DNA from: Chitinophagaceae bacterium 26-R-25
Lineage (GTDB): Bacteria > Bacteroidota > Bacteroidia > Chitinophagales > Chitinophagaceae
Direction: 5' to 3'
NCBI GenBank assembly: GCA_029906195.1
Contig: JARWSJ010000004.1
Span: forward strand, 496,001-560,000
DNA length: 64,000 bases
Shown: in pieces, positions 42,756 through 51,862 of the stretch
Position numbering within the stretch: position 1 is the stretch's first letter
Layout: each line of letters begins with the position of its first letter
Made by a program: the position numbers and the translations under genes
Notes under the pieces: generated by a model
Database searches by the model: none
Seen by the model: only the letters and a program-made list of their open reading frames with translations
What the model was told of the DNA's origin: nothing

Positions 42756-43829
42756 CTATGGCATTTTGTAGCAAATGGCATTGATATTCATTCCGGCACC
42801 TACTGATGCGAAAACAATAATGTCTCCTGATGCCACCGAATGTCCGGCAACATTGGATTTGAGCACCATGTCAAACAATGTAGGTATGGTGGCTACTGAG
42901 CTGTTGCCAAGTTCTTTGATGTTCATTGGCATTACATCCAGCGGAGCGTTGTTAATTCCATAAAGTTTGTACAATGCTGTGATGATCGCTTCATCCATCT
43001 TTTCATTTGCCTGATGAATAAAGATCTTCTTCACGTCTGCTATGTCAACATTGCTGGTTTCAAGACAGGTCTTTATTGCATCCGGTACAAATTTCAAGGC
43101 AAATTCATACACCTTGCGCCCTTGCATTTTTATGTAACGAATGCGGCTATCAGCCTCCGGAAAATATGATTTGCCAAGGTATATATAGTTAAGTTCGTCA
43201 ATGGCGTACGACCTTGCGCTGGCGCCAATAATGCCTTGTTGTTTTCCTCCATCATCCTTTAATTCGAGTATACAGGCTCCCGCACCATCACTAAATATCA
43301 TGCTATCTCTATCGTGTGAATCTATTACGCGGCTCAGGGTTTCTGTTCCTATTACAAGGCACCTTTTTGCCACTCCAGCCTGCATGAATGCATGAGCCTG
43401 TATGAGCGCCTGCACCCAGCCGGGGCATCCAAATAAAATATCGTAGGGAATGCAGGCCGGGTTTTTTATACCAAGTGTATGCTTTACCCTCGAAGCAAGT
43501 GAGGGCACAGCATCTGTTTGAATGGTATGCTTTATTACATCTCCAAAATTATGGGCAACAATGATCTGATCAATGGTTTCCGGATCGATACCTGCATCCT
43601 GTATGGCAAGTAAAGCAGCACTGGAAGCCATGCTTGATGCCGTTACATTTACAGGTGCATATCGCCGCTCTTCAATGCCGGTTATTTTTTCGAACTTTTC
43701 AATAATTTCCAGGTTGTCCTGTTTAAGTGCCTCCTGGTTCTCCGTATAGAAATTGTTTATCGCAAATTCTTTATTGTACTTAGTTATTGAGGGAATATAA
43801 CTGCCGGTACCAGTAATTATCGTTGCCAT
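42756..43829 (-). CDS. 3-oxoacyl-ACP synthase III family protein
   Basis: A 357-residue thiolase-fold condensing enzyme. The active-site Cys is in YDILFGCPGWVQALIQAH (about residue 130), His in KIFIHQANEKMDEAI and Asn in LGNSSVATIPTLFDM, the triad of KAS III. The wording matches FabH-like ketosynthases, but FGCPGW rather than ACAG suggests a specialised starter-unit enzyme, so the true substrate is unclear. No acyl carrier protein gene is adjacent. Paired with an NTF2-fold protein downstream. Confidence 0.87.
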   Translation of the reverse strand: MATIITGTGSYIPSITKYNKEFAINNFYTENQEALKQDNLEIIEKFEKITGIEERRYAPVNVTASSMASSAALLAIQDAGIDPETIDQIIVAHNFGDVIKHTIQTDAVPSLASRVKHTLGIKNPACIPYDILFGCPGWVQALIQAHAFMQAGVAKRCLVIGTETLSRVIDSHDRDSMIFSDGAGACILELKDDGGKQQGIIGASARSYAIDELNYIYLGKSYFPEADSRIRYIKMQGRKVYEFALKFVPDAIKTCLETSNVDIADVKKIFIHQANEKMDEAIITALYKLYGINNAPLDVMPMNIKELGNSSVATIPTLFDMVLKSNVAGHSVASGDIIVFASVGAGMNINAICYKMP

Positions 43830-43976
43830 GATATAGGGATGTTAGTGAACTTTTTTGTTTAATGAAGATACACTTTAATACAAAGTCAAAAATGCATCTT
43901 GTAAATACCTGTCCATTTTATTATGTGGACAACAATACGCAAAGTTTAAGCGCATTATTTTTTTCAATTTAATCAA

Positions 43977-44005
43977 ATAAAAAACCCCGCCAAAGCAGGG
44001 TTTCG
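43977..44005 (-). terminator. Intrinsic terminator of the beta-barrel gene at 44027
   Basis: AAACCCCGC-CAAA-GCAGGGTTT, with a run of six T on the minus strand. Confidence 0.8.
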
Positions 44006-44026
44006 AAAATAATATATTTAAACCGG

Positions 44027-44644
44027 TTAGAAGAATATACCGACATTCAATGCGATGTAAGATATTTTAGAAGAGAAATCTTCTGACTTTTTAAACACAT
44101 TGCTAAGGCCGCTATTATAAGTGATGCCGAGTAACAGGCGTGTGTTGTCCTGCAAAGTATACTCTGTACCACCACCGATCAGCAGGCTTGCTTTTACAGG
44201 CTGTAAATCACTTGAAATGCTTGTTTGGTCACCCGCGTCATTTTTTATCTTGCCTCCTATTTTAAAGCTTGGCATAAAACCAAACTGTCCGTAGTACCTG
44301 AATGGGTTAGAAGAGGATTTATTTGTTTTCAGCTTTAATGAAATGGGAAGGTCCACATAAGAAAGACGCATTTTTAACTGGTTCTCTTTACTGCCTAAAT
44401 AATCCAATTTGCCGCAGATATTTGTAATAGCGAGTTCGGTTGCGAAAGCATAGTTGTCGCTAATATAAAAATCGCCCATAACGCCATAGGAGTAACCGAT
44501 GCGCGGACCACCCGCAGTTGCAATTCCTTCCGTTCCGTTGAACCAGCCAACTAATGGGTGGATCTTAAAGCCAAGGTCAACTTTTTGAGCGAAGATGCAT
44601 TGTTTTGCAGCAATAAAAAGAACAAAGAGCAAAGTCTTTTTCAT
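44027..44644 (-). CDS. Outer-membrane beta-barrel protein
   Basis: A 205-residue protein with signal peptide MKKTLLFVLFIAAKQCIFAQ and strands such as GPRIGYSYGVMGDFYISDNY and LSYVDLPISLKLKTNKSSSN. The SYVDLPISLK pattern and the ending SYIALNVGIFF are typical of the OMP_b-brl_2 group. Ligand unknown. Own terminator 22 bases downstream. Confidence 0.87.
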   Translation of the reverse strand: MKKTLLFVLFIAAKQCIFAQKVDLGFKIHPLVGWFNGTEGIATAGGPRIGYSYGVMGDFYISDNYAFATELAITNICGKLDYLGSKENQLKMRLSYVDLPISLKLKTNKSSSNPFRYYGQFGFMPSFKIGGKIKNDAGDQTSISSDLQPVKASLLIGGGTEYTLQDNTRLLLGITYNSGLSNVFKKSEDFSSKISYIALNVGIFF

Positions 44645-44820
44645 AGTTACAAATTGATTGTTTAAAAATAGTTTTTCATAAAGTGCCCGCAGGCGTTCAG
44701 GGATTCCGGCCGCGAAAATAAGGGATTGAACAATAAGTTGGTTGGGGGCAAGTACTTGATATAAAAGAAGTATTTTTCCTATTTGCCAAATTCTCTTTTA
44801 TCTTAAACAAAATTTACCCG

Positions 44821-45594
44821 ATGCGACATCTCCTTTATTTACTTGCACTAACGATCATCAGCAACCTTTCTTTTTCGCAAAAAACAAAAAGGGAGTATTA
44901 TGAGTTGAAAGTGTATCGTTATAAAGATTCCGTTCAGGAAAAGACTTTGGACGCTTACTTTAGCCAGGCTTATATTCCGGCCGTTCATAGATTGGGGATA
45001 AAAATGGTTGGCGTTTTTAAGGCAGTGGCAAACGATACGGCGGTCGAAAAGGTCATCTATGTTTTGACGCCATTCAAGTCATTGGAAGAATTTACATCGA
45101 TGGACAAGAAGTTGAATGCAGACAAGGATTACCTGCAAAATGGAAGTGCATACTTAAACGCCGCTTACAACAAAGCGCCGTACACTCGTACTGAAAGTAT
45201 TTTGCTGTATGCATTCGAGCTCGCGCCCAAACTAACAGCTTCCGGCTTGCAATCGCCTAAAAGTGAAAGACTGTATGAACTAAGAAGTTATGAAAGCCCG
45301 ACTGAAAAGCTATACAGGAACAAAGTGAAGATGTTTAACCAGGGCGGCGAGATTGATATTTTTTCGAGGCTTGGTTTTAATAGTGTGTTTTATGCAGAAG
45401 TCATCGTCGGAAGTCATATGCCCAACCTTATGTACCTGACAACTTACGAAAACAGGAAGAATCGCGATGAACACTGGAAAGCTTTTAGCGATGAGCCAGC
45501 TGTGAAGAAGTTGTTTGCAATGGATGAGTACAAGAACAATGTTTCGAAGGCGGAGATTATTTTTTTGAGGCCGGCGGAATATTCGGAGCTGTAG
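44821..45594 (+). CDS. NIPSNAP family protein
   Basis: A 257-residue exported protein (signal MRHLLYLLALTIISNLSFSQ) with two tandem ferredoxin-like NIPSNAP domains. The first starts REYYELKVYRYKDSVQEKTL and includes YIPAVHRLGIKMVGVFKAVA. The second starts RLYELRSYESPTEKLYRNKV and includes MFNQGGEIDIFSRLGFNSVF. The function is unknown. The stop is followed directly by a family A repeat. Confidence 0.9.
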   Translation: MRHLLYLLALTIISNLSFSQKTKREYYELKVYRYKDSVQEKTLDAYFSQAYIPAVHRLGIKMVGVFKAVANDTAVEKVIYVLTPFKSLEEFTSMDKKLNADKDYLQNGSAYLNAAYNKAPYTRTESILLYAFELAPKLTASGLQSPKSERLYELRSYESPTEKLYRNKVKMFNQGGEIDIFSRLGFNSVFYAEVIVGSHMPNLMYLTTYENRKNRDEHWKAFSDEPAVKKLFAMDEYKNNVSKAEIIFLRPAEYSEL

Positions 45595-45595
45595 G

Positions 45596-45630
45596 GAGGA
45601 ATTAGGAATTAGAAGTTAGGAATTAGGATT
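45596..45630. repeat. GGAATTA-type repeat (family A)
   Basis: GGAGGAATTAGGAATTAGAA and GTTAGGAATTAGGATT in tandem, right after the NIPSNAP stop. Confidence 0.75.
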
Positions 45631-45670
45631 GAACGTGGCTTAGTGCACTGTTTGAAGAATTAAAAGCTGT

Positions 45671-45766
45671 CTCTTGTCATCCCGACGAAGGATGGATCTG
45701 GGTTTATCGCTAACGAACACTATACGTGGAAAATCACGCAGATCCCTCCTTCGTCGGGATGACAAG
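45671..45766. repeat. GTCATCCCGACGAAGGA inverted repeat (family L)
   Basis: CTCTTGTCATCCCGACGAAG and CTTCGTCGGGATGACAAG arms of about 27 bases around a 40-base centre. This element type is widespread in Bacteroidota intergenic DNA. Confidence 0.85.
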
Positions 45767-45817
45767 CGGTCTTTTCTGACGAGTCACAACCACCGTTCCA
45801 CCGGAAAAATTCTCATT

Positions 45818-45843
45818 GCGGGTTCGTGAAGACACGAACCGCG
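45818..45843. repeat. TTCGTGAAGACACGAA palindrome (family M)
   Basis: GCGGGTTCGTG-AAGA-CACGAACCGCG; same core as at 23828. Confidence 0.75.
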
Positions 45844-45853
45844 ACAGCTGGGC

Positions 45854-45885
45854 GTTGCAGTAGCCATTGAGTTCCCTTACATTTG
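45854..45885 (+). promoter_or_regulatory. Candidate -33/-7 promoter of the small membrane gene
   Basis: GTTG at 45854-45857, a 20-base spacer and TACATTTG at 45878-45885, a perfect TAnnTTTG box. The start would be about 15 bases before the ATG at 45907. Confidence 0.55.
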
Positions 45886-45906
45886 TCCAACCTAAACCCT
45901 TTGGAT

Positions 45907-46077
45907 ATGTATTTCTTTTTTCGCTACGGATTCGCCATTTTGGCCTTGCCATTCTTTCTCGTTTATCAAATGCTCATCAAGAAAAAAGCCTGGAGGGATG
46001 TAAAAGGCGACCTGGGCATCATTATTTTCTTTTTACTCGTTTGGGGGGCATTGTATTATTTCTGGGTGATCGCATAA
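45907..46077 (+). CDS. Small two-helix membrane protein (56 aa)
   Basis: MYFFFRYGFAILALPFFLVY, then QMLIKKKAWRDVKGDLG, then a second helix IIIFFLLVWGALYYFWVIA. I do not recognise a named family. The frame also opens at a TTG 24 bases upstream, but that TTG lies in the -7 box, so the ATG is preferred. Positive residues between helices suggest both ends face the periplasm. It stands alone between repeats and ilvA. Confidence 0.7.
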   Translation: MYFFFRYGFAILALPFFLVYQMLIKKKAWRDVKGDLGIIIFFLLVWGALYYFWVIA

Positions 46078-46132
46078 CAAATGTCTGCGTCGCTGCTCCG
46101 TTGCGGCCGCCGCGAGAAACAACTTCGTGAAA

Positions 46133-46162
46133 TAAAAAAAGCCTTCCATTTCTGAAAAGCTT
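46133..46162 (-). terminator. Intrinsic terminator of the ilv operon
   Basis: On the minus strand AGCTTTTC-AGAAATG-GAAGGCT (with G-U pairs) followed by seven T. It lies about 30 bases after the ilvA stop. Confidence 0.7.
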
Positions 46163-46192
46163 ATATGTACCACGCGTCGAATATGTTGAACG

Positions 46193-47449
46193 TTACACTA
46201 AATAACCAAACAGTGTATCGTGTTTGTTCAATTCTGTAAAGTCGATCTTACATTCTTTCATGCGTTCAAGCAGAGAGTTGTAGTCTTCTTTTTTCTGTAA
46301 CTCTATACCCACAAGAGCCGGTCCACTTTCCTTGTTTGTTTTTTGCATGTACTCAAAGCGGGTGATGTCATCCGTTGGTCCCAATACTTTGTTCAGGAAC
46401 TCGCGCAATGCACCTGGTTTTTGTACGAAGCGGATAAGGAAATAATGTTTCAGGCCTTCGTATTGTAAAGAGCGTTCTTTGATCTCCGGCATGCGGTCAA
46501 TATCATTATTGCTGCCGCTTACGATACATACAACGTTCTTGCCTTTGATCTGTTCTGCATAATCATCAAGCGCCGCGATTGACAAAGCACCTGCCGGTTC
46601 TGCAACAATTGCATCTTCGTTATACAATTTAAGGATTGTTGTGCATATTTTTCCTTCCGGAACCAAATGCATATCATCCAATACTTCTTTACAAATTTGG
46701 AACGTTAGATCACCTACGCGTTTTACCGCAGCGCCGTCCACAAAACGATCAATGTCGCTGAGCGTAACGGGGTGACCGGCTTTTAAAGCTTCCAGCATGG
46801 AAGGTGCACCTTCCGGTTCGAGTCCAATAATTTTTGTTTGGGGTGAAAAAGTTTTGAAGTAAGTGCCGATGCCTGATGCACATCCACCACCACCTATGGG
46901 CACGAACACATAATCAACATTGGAAAGATCTTCCAGCACTTCTACGGCAACTGTTCCCTGGCCTTCGATGATGCGATAATCATCAAAAGGGGGGATGAAG
47001 GTCATGCCGTTTTCTTCTGTATATTTTTTTGCAGCAGCTGCACAATCGTCGAATGTGTCGCCGATTAGTTTGATCTCAATATTGTCTTCGCCAAACATTT
47101 TCGTTTGATTCACTTTTTGTTTGGGAGTAACAATAGGCATGAACACAACACCTTTGATGTTTAGCTTTTTACAGCTAAAAGCAAAGCCCTGCGCATGATT
47201 GCCCGCACTCGCTGTAGTAACGCCTTTCTCCAGTTGATCCTGCGGAAGCTGGCTCATCATGTTGTAAGCGCCACGAATTTTGTAGGAACGTACAATTTGA
47301 AGATCCTCACGTTTGAGGTAAATATTCGCATTGTATCGGCGCGACAGGTTAGCGTTCAACATTAGTGGTGTTTTGGTAACCACCTTTCTTAACCTGAACG
47401 CAGCATCGTGGAAATTGAGCGTTGGCTTGGTATGTGTATCTGTGTTCAT
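46193..47449 (-). CDS. ilvA: Threonine ammonia-lyase (deaminase)
   Basis: A 418-residue PLP enzyme turning threonine into 2-oxobutanoate, the first step to isoleucine. PLP-binding Lys is in IVRSYKIRGAYNMM (about residue 58), the glycine-rich phosphate loop in VPIGGGGCASGIGTY, and a C-terminal ACT-like regulatory domain starts near residue 330 (HYFLIRFVQKPGALREFLNK). I start at MNTDTHTK; the frame extends 16 codons upstream into a family I repeat. It is the last gene of the ilv operon. Confidence 0.96.
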   Translation of the reverse strand: MNTDTHTKPTLNFHDAAFRLRKVVTKTPLMLNANLSRRYNANIYLKREDLQIVRSYKIRGAYNMMSQLPQDQLEKGVTTASAGNHAQGFAFSCKKLNIKGVVFMPIVTPKQKVNQTKMFGEDNIEIKLIGDTFDDCAAAAKKYTEENGMTFIPPFDDYRIIEGQGTVAVEVLEDLSNVDYVFVPIGGGGCASGIGTYFKTFSPQTKIIGLEPEGAPSMLEALKAGHPVTLSDIDRFVDGAAVKRVGDLTFQICKEVLDDMHLVPEGKICTTILKLYNEDAIVAEPAGALSIAALDDYAEQIKGKNVVCIVSGSNNDIDRMPEIKERSLQYEGLKHYFLIRFVQKPGALREFLNKVLGPTDDITRFEYMQKTNKESGPALVGIELQKKEDYNSLLERMKECKIDFTELNKHDTLFGYLV

Positions 47450-47463
47450 TTTTTGATTTTTTA

Positions 47464-47570
47464 GCACGCAGATGACACTGATTGGACTGATTTTCACTGA
47501 TTATTTCAGTTAACTATGCTCAGTACATAAAATCCGTGGTCATCAGTCAAATCTGTGTCATCCGTGTGCC
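47464..47570. repeat. Family I inverted repeat between ilvA and ilvC
   Basis: GCACGCAGATGACACTGATT and GTCAAATCTGTGTCATCCGT arms around TTTCACTGATTATTTCAG. Same family as 19336. Confidence 0.85.
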
Positions 47571-47576
47571 AATGTA

Positions 47577-48626
47577 TTACTTCTGATTTTCAGGGCGCAG
47601 ACTGCGTACAGTTTTTCCCGCTTGCCACATTTCACTTTCGCGAAGTTCTTTCAATTCGGCATCCAGTTTTTCACGGTAATCAGCTTGGCTGTTGCTGTCG
47701 ATAGAACGCTGAGATTCTTGACCTGTAGCAACGCTTTCATACAAATCTCTGAAAACAGGAGCTGTTGCATCGCGGAATTTTTTCCACCAATCCAACGCAC
47801 CACGTTGAGCTGTAGTAGAGCAGTTTGCATACATCCAGTCCATACCGTTCTCTGCAACCAACGGCATAAGTGACTGAGTCAATTCTTCAACAGTCTCGTT
47901 GAATGCTTCAGAAGGAGTGTGTCCTTTGTCACGCAACACTTGATATTGTGCAGCGAAAATACCCTGAATAGCACCCATCAAAGTACCACGCTCACCTGTA
48001 AGGTCGCTATACACTTCTTTTCTGAAATCTGTTTCAAACAGGTAACCGCTACCTACAGCGATACCAAGAGCGATTACTCTTTCTTTTGCTTTACCAGTTG
48101 CATCCTGGAAGATAGCGTAGCTGCTATTCAAACCACGACCTTGCAGGAACATTCTGCGAAGTGAAGTACCAGAACCTTTTGGAGCTACTAAGAATACGTC
48201 CACATCTTTTGGAGGAACGATGCCAGTTTGCTCGTTGAAAGTGATACCGAAACCGTGAGAGAAGTATAATGCTTTACCCGGAGTTAAATGTTTTTGAACT
48301 GTTGGCCACAATGCAATTTGAGCAGCATCGCTAAGCAGGTAACAAATGATGGTACCGCGTTGCAAAGCTTCTTCGATTTCGAACAAAGTTTCACCTGGTA
48401 CGAAGCCATCAGCGATCGCTTTATCCCATGTTTTAGAGTTCTTACGCTGACCAACGATTACGTTGATACCGTTGTCTTTTTGGTTAAGAGCCTGACCAGG
48501 ACCTTGTACGCCGTAGCCGATAACTGCTACCGTTTCATTTTTCAAAACTTCCTGTGCTTTGGCAAGTGGGAACTCTTCCCTTGTTACTACGTTTTCTTCA
48601 ACGCCGCCAAAATTTAATTTAGCCAT
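47577..48626 (-). CDS. ilvC: Ketol-acid reductoisomerase
   Basis: A 349-residue NADPH-dependent isomeroreductase converting 2-acetolactate or 2-aceto-2-hydroxybutanoate to the dihydroxy acids. The Rossmann motif VAVIGYGVQGPGQALNQKDN and the C-terminal knotted domain (SDLTGERGTLMGAIQGIFAA, the Mg-binding ETVEELTQSLMPLVAENGMD, CSTTAQRGALDW) are present. The end EMWQAGKTVRSLRPENQ is a usual KARI terminus. Family F repeats lie between it and the DinB gene. Confidence 0.97.
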   Translation of the reverse strand: MAKLNFGGVEENVVTREEFPLAKAQEVLKNETVAVIGYGVQGPGQALNQKDNGINVIVGQRKNSKTWDKAIADGFVPGETLFEIEEALQRGTIICYLLSDAAQIALWPTVQKHLTPGKALYFSHGFGITFNEQTGIVPPKDVDVFLVAPKGSGTSLRRMFLQGRGLNSSYAIFQDATGKAKERVIALGIAVGSGYLFETDFRKEVYSDLTGERGTLMGAIQGIFAAQYQVLRDKGHTPSEAFNETVEELTQSLMPLVAENGMDWMYANCSTTAQRGALDWWKKFRDATAPVFRDLYESVATGQESQRSIDSNSQADYREKLDAELKELRESEMWQAGKTVRSLRPENQK

Positions 48627-48681
48627 GATTGTTTATTTGTGTTTTATGTGAGATTTATGATTTGAACAAAGTTGTTCGTTG

Positions 48682-49167
48682 TTAGTTATTAGTTGTTAGT
48701 GCTTTTTGTCTCACCAATTTTTTCATCGCATTGGCCACACCTAAATGCAGACTCACATGCGCTGTGATACAAGTGAGCAACTCATCCATTGTTTCCATTT
48801 CATACTTGAAGGTGATCGTTGCAAATGGAGTGATTTTGTTAAACACGCCGTTCGCGTAATCTTTTTCGATTTTATCCAAATATGAAAATGCAAGACCTTT
48901 TAATTCTTCAAATTCTTCTTTCGTTACGAATTCACCTGGTTTTGTACCCCTGTTGTATTTCGTCAAAAGCGGAACCTGGAACGTGGTGTCAACACCGGTG
49001 CGCAAATAGCACAACGCTGGTGTTGTATTCACAATGTGCCCGAAATTCCAAATGATATTGTTGTTATAGCCTTCCGGTATTTCATTGAGTTGCTCGATGG
49101 TAAGATCGCTCATTAGCTCGATGAAATTTTCGTTGATTCTTCTGATGTATTTTAAAGCGTATTGCAT
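48682..49167 (-). CDS. DinB-like (DinB_2) protein inside the ilv operon
   Basis: A 161-residue four-helix protein of the DinB/YfiT fold: YALKYIRRINENFIELMSDL, NNNIIWNFGHIVNTTPALCY with the first metal-binding His, and CITAHVSLHLGVANAMKKLV with the second and third. Members are metal-dependent thiol transferases or of unknown role. I start at MQYALKYI; the frame extends 39 residues upstream through a family G repeat. No link to branched-chain amino acid synthesis is known, so it appears to be a passenger gene. Its stop lies in a GTTGTTAGT repeat. Confidence 0.85.
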   Translation of the reverse strand: MQYALKYIRRINENFIELMSDLTIEQLNEIPEGYNNNIIWNFGHIVNTTPALCYLRTGVDTTFQVPLLTKYNRGTKPGEFVTKEEFEELKGLAFSYLDKIEKDYANGVFNKITPFATITFKYEMETMDELLTCITAHVSLHLGVANAMKKLVRQKALTTNN

Positions 49168-49169
49168 TT

Positions 49170-49308
49170 TAGTTGTTAGTTGCCGGTAGCCGGTGACCAG
49201 TTGCCGGTAGTTTACATTCTGAGTTTCTTTATTAATGTTAAGCTTGCTTTTTAAAAGATCTATAACACATAAAGTACCGGCCACCTGCTACTGGCTACCG
49301 GCCACCCG
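49170..49308. repeat. CCGGTAGCCGGT inverted repeat (family G)
   Basis: Left part GTTGCCGGTAGCCGGTGACC AGTTGCCGGTAG and right part TACCGGCCACCTGCTACTGG CTACCGGCCACC flank a 70-base centre. It abuts the ilvN stop. Same family at 57516 and 63030. Confidence 0.85.
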
Positions 49309-49309
49309 T

Positions 49310-49903
49310 TTACATAGTAAACACTTCATCCTGCTTATCCAAAAACTCATTCTCGATCACTTCTTCGCCGGGCTCGTGTTCTTCGAATTCTTTTAATTTT
49401 TCGTGGAAACCTTTGCTGGCCTTGATGATCGCAATTCTTGCACTGCGAACGAATTCAATCAGTCCATATGGTTCCAGCGCTTTTATAAGGCCTTCTAACT
49501 CTTCACGATGGCCGGTCGTTTCGAACACTGTGTAATCTTTGCGGATCACAACTGCTCTTGCACCATATTGATGTAACAGTCTTTCCACTTTTACTTTTTC
49601 AGCAATTATATCAGTAGGCACTTTGTACAAAGCCATTTCCTGCCACACGATCTCGTCTTCCGTGTTGTAGTATGCTTTTAACACTTCTACCTGTTTCTCG
49701 ATTTGACGAACCAGTTTTTTTACTACTTCTTCAAATTCATTGATCACGATGGTGAAGCGGTGAACACTGTCCACTTCAGAAGGAGAGGTGTTCAGGCTTT
49801 CAATATTTATTTTACGTCTGGAGAACATGATCGCAATACGATTTAATAAACCGATCTGGTTCTCTGTATATACCGTTATTGTGAATTCTTGTTTTGTTGA
49901 CAT
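49310..49903 (-). CDS. ilvN: Acetolactate synthase small (regulatory) subunit
   Basis: A 197-residue regulatory subunit with an N-terminal ACT domain (FTITVYTENQIGLLNRIAIM, INIESLNTSPSEVDSVHRFT) that binds valine, and a C-terminal IlvN domain (EMALYKVPTDIIAEKVKVER, FVRSARIAIIKASKGFHEKL). It should confer feedback inhibition on IlvB. Follows ilvB in the operon after a family D repeat. Confidence 0.96.
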   Translation of the reverse strand: MSTKQEFTITVYTENQIGLLNRIAIMFSRRKINIESLNTSPSEVDSVHRFTIVINEFEEVVKKLVRQIEKQVEVLKAYYNTEDEIVWQEMALYKVPTDIIAEKVKVERLLHQYGARAVVIRKDYTVFETTGHREELEGLIKALEPYGLIEFVRSARIAIIKASKGFHEKLKEFEEHEPGEEVIENEFLDKQDEVFTM

Positions 49904-49916
49904 GGCTAATGATTTA

Positions 49917-50026
49917 AGTCAAAATTCAAAAGTCAAAAGTCAAAAATGATTGCCGAGTATGCATGTTTCTTTTGACTCGCGATATTCACTTTTTTTGAAT
50001 TTTTAATTTTGATTTTTGAATTTATT
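49917..50026. repeat. Family D inverted repeat between ilvB and ilvN
   Basis: AGTCAAAATTCAAAAGTCAA and TTGAATTTTTAATTTTGATT arms. The right edge includes the TAA stop of ilvB. Confidence 0.85.
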
Positions 50027-51779
50027 TCAGTCTTATCTCGCTTACGCTGCAACCTTGTGGTACCATTGGGAAAACGTTGTTTTCCTTTCCTACCATTACT
50101 TCCAGCAGGAAGGAACCATTGTGGTTGATCATTTCTGTTACGGCAGTTTTCAAATCAGTTCTCTGATCGATTGATTTTCCTGCAATACCATAAGATTTGG
50201 CCAACATTACAAAGTCCGGGCTTTGGATATCCACAAAAGAGTAGCGTTTATCATGGAACAATTGCTGCCACTGGCGCACCATGCCAAGGAATCGGTTGTT
50301 AAGAATAAGAATCTTAACGTTCACTTCGCTTTGCATAATAGTGCCAAGTTCCTGTAATGTCATTTGGAAACCACCGTCACCAATTACCGCTACTACAGTT
50401 CTTTCGGGAGCGCCGAACTTTGCACCGATCGCTGCCGGCAAGGCAAAGCCCATTGTACCCAAACCACCAGAGGTTACATTGCTTTTCGATTGATTGAATT
50501 TTGCATAACGGCAAGCCACCATCTGGTGCTGGCCAACATCCGTTACTATAACTGCGTCACCATTTGTCAATTCATTTACTGTTTTGATAACCTCACCCAT
50601 TGTCAGGATCTCTGATGTTGGGTTCAGCTCATCATGTATAACAGCTTCAACTTCCTGTCTCGTGTATTCGTTGAATTTTGCCAGCCATTCTTTGTGCTCT
50701 TTCTTCTCAACAAGTTGAGTAAGCATTGGCAACGTTTCTTTACAATCGCCCCAAAGAGGAACAGTAGATTTTACGTTCTTATCTATTTCGGAAGGATCGA
50801 TGTCGAGGTGAATTACTTTGGCCTGTTTTGCATATTTATCCAAACGTCCGGTAACGCGGTCATCGAAACGCATACCAATTGCGATCAATACATCGCACTC
50901 GTTTGTCAAAACATTAGGACCGTAGTTGCCATGCATGCCCAGCATACCAACGTTCAGCGGGTGATCAGTAGGCAATGCACTTAAACCAAGTACTGTCCAT
51001 GCAGAAGGAATGCCTGTTTTTTCAATGAAAGCTTTGAATTCTTTTTCTGCTTTTCCAAGAATAACGCCCTGTCCAAACAGGATGAAAGGTTTCTCAGCAG
51101 CATTGATCAGTTTCGCGGCTTCTTCGACATATTCTTTACGAACGATTGGTTTTGGACGATAGCTGCGGATATGTTTGCAAGGTGTGTAACCCTGGTAAGC
51201 AAACTTTTGCAGCTGTGCATTTTTAGTAATGTCGATCAACACCGGACCGGGCCTTCCGCTTCCCGCGATGTAGAAGGCTTTCGCCAACACAGAAGGAATT
51301 TCGGTAGCATCAGTCACCTGGTAGTTCCATTTGGTAACAGGTGTTGTGATGTTCACCACATCTGTTTCCTGGAACGCATCTGTACCCAGCAGGTGAGCAA
51401 ACACCTGGCCGGTGATGCAAACAAGCGGAGTGCTGTCGATCATAGCATCTGCAAGGCCTGTTACAAGGTTGGTAGCGCCCGGGCCGCTGGTAGCAAATAC
51501 GACACCTGTGCGTCCTGATGTTCTTGCATAGCCCTGGGCAGCGTGAATACCGCCTTGTTCATGGCGAACAAGTATATGTTTTAAACGATCGTGATAATCG
51601 TAAAGTGCATCGTAGATAGGCATTATGGCACCACCGGGGTAACCAAATATAGTGTCCACGCCTTCAGCAATAAAAGCTTCCAACACCGCCTGTGAACCTG
51701 TTACCTCATCCACCTGCTTGCCAGATGAATGGGGAATTGCTTTGGGCGTTTTTGCTTCTAATGTAGTTGCGTTTGTCAT
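50022..51779 (-). CDS. ilvB: Acetolactate synthase large subunit
   Basis: A 585-residue thiamine diphosphate enzyme making acetolactate from pyruvate and acetohydroxybutyrate from pyruvate plus 2-oxobutanoate. GVDTIFGYPGGAIMPIYDAL holds the catalytic Glu region (HEQGGIHAAQGYARTSGRTG). FAD-domain GMLGMHGNYGPNVL and the ThDP motif AVIGDGGFQMTLQELGTIMQ ending NNRFLGMVRQWQQLFHDKRY are intact. The ATG is well defined. Its stop lies within the D repeat. Confidence 0.97.
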   Translation of the reverse strand: MTNATTLEAKTPKAIPHSSGKQVDEVTGSQAVLEAFIAEGVDTIFGYPGGAIMPIYDALYDYHDRLKHILVRHEQGGIHAAQGYARTSGRTGVVFATSGPGATNLVTGLADAMIDSTPLVCITGQVFAHLLGTDAFQETDVVNITTPVTKWNYQVTDATEIPSVLAKAFYIAGSGRPGPVLIDITKNAQLQKFAYQGYTPCKHIRSYRPKPIVRKEYVEEAAKLINAAEKPFILFGQGVILGKAEKEFKAFIEKTGIPSAWTVLGLSALPTDHPLNVGMLGMHGNYGPNVLTNECDVLIAIGMRFDDRVTGRLDKYAKQAKVIHLDIDPSEIDKNVKSTVPLWGDCKETLPMLTQLVEKKEHKEWLAKFNEYTRQEVEAVIHDELNPTSEILTMGEVIKTVNELTNGDAVIVTDVGQHQMVACRYAKFNQSKSNVTSGGLGTMGFALPAAIGAKFGAPERTVVAVIGDGGFQMTLQELGTIMQSEVNVKILILNNRFLGMVRQWQQLFHDKRYSFVDIQSPDFVMLAKSYGIAGKSIDQRTDLKTAVTEMINHNGSFLLEVMVGKENNVFPMVPQGCSVSEIRLK

Positions 51780-51790
51780 GATTTTTATTT

Positions 51791-51861
51791 TAGTTGTTGG
51801 TTGTTAGTTGATAGTTGTTAGTACAACTCATTTTCAACTTTCAACTTTCAATTTTCAATTA
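51791..51861. repeat. Families F and B repeat between ilvD and ilvB
   Basis: TTAGTTGTTGGTTGTTAGTT (F) followed by CATTTTCAACTTTCAACTTT and TCAATTTTCAATTAA (B half). The TAA stop of ilvD follows at once. Confidence 0.75.
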
Positions 51862-51862
51862 A

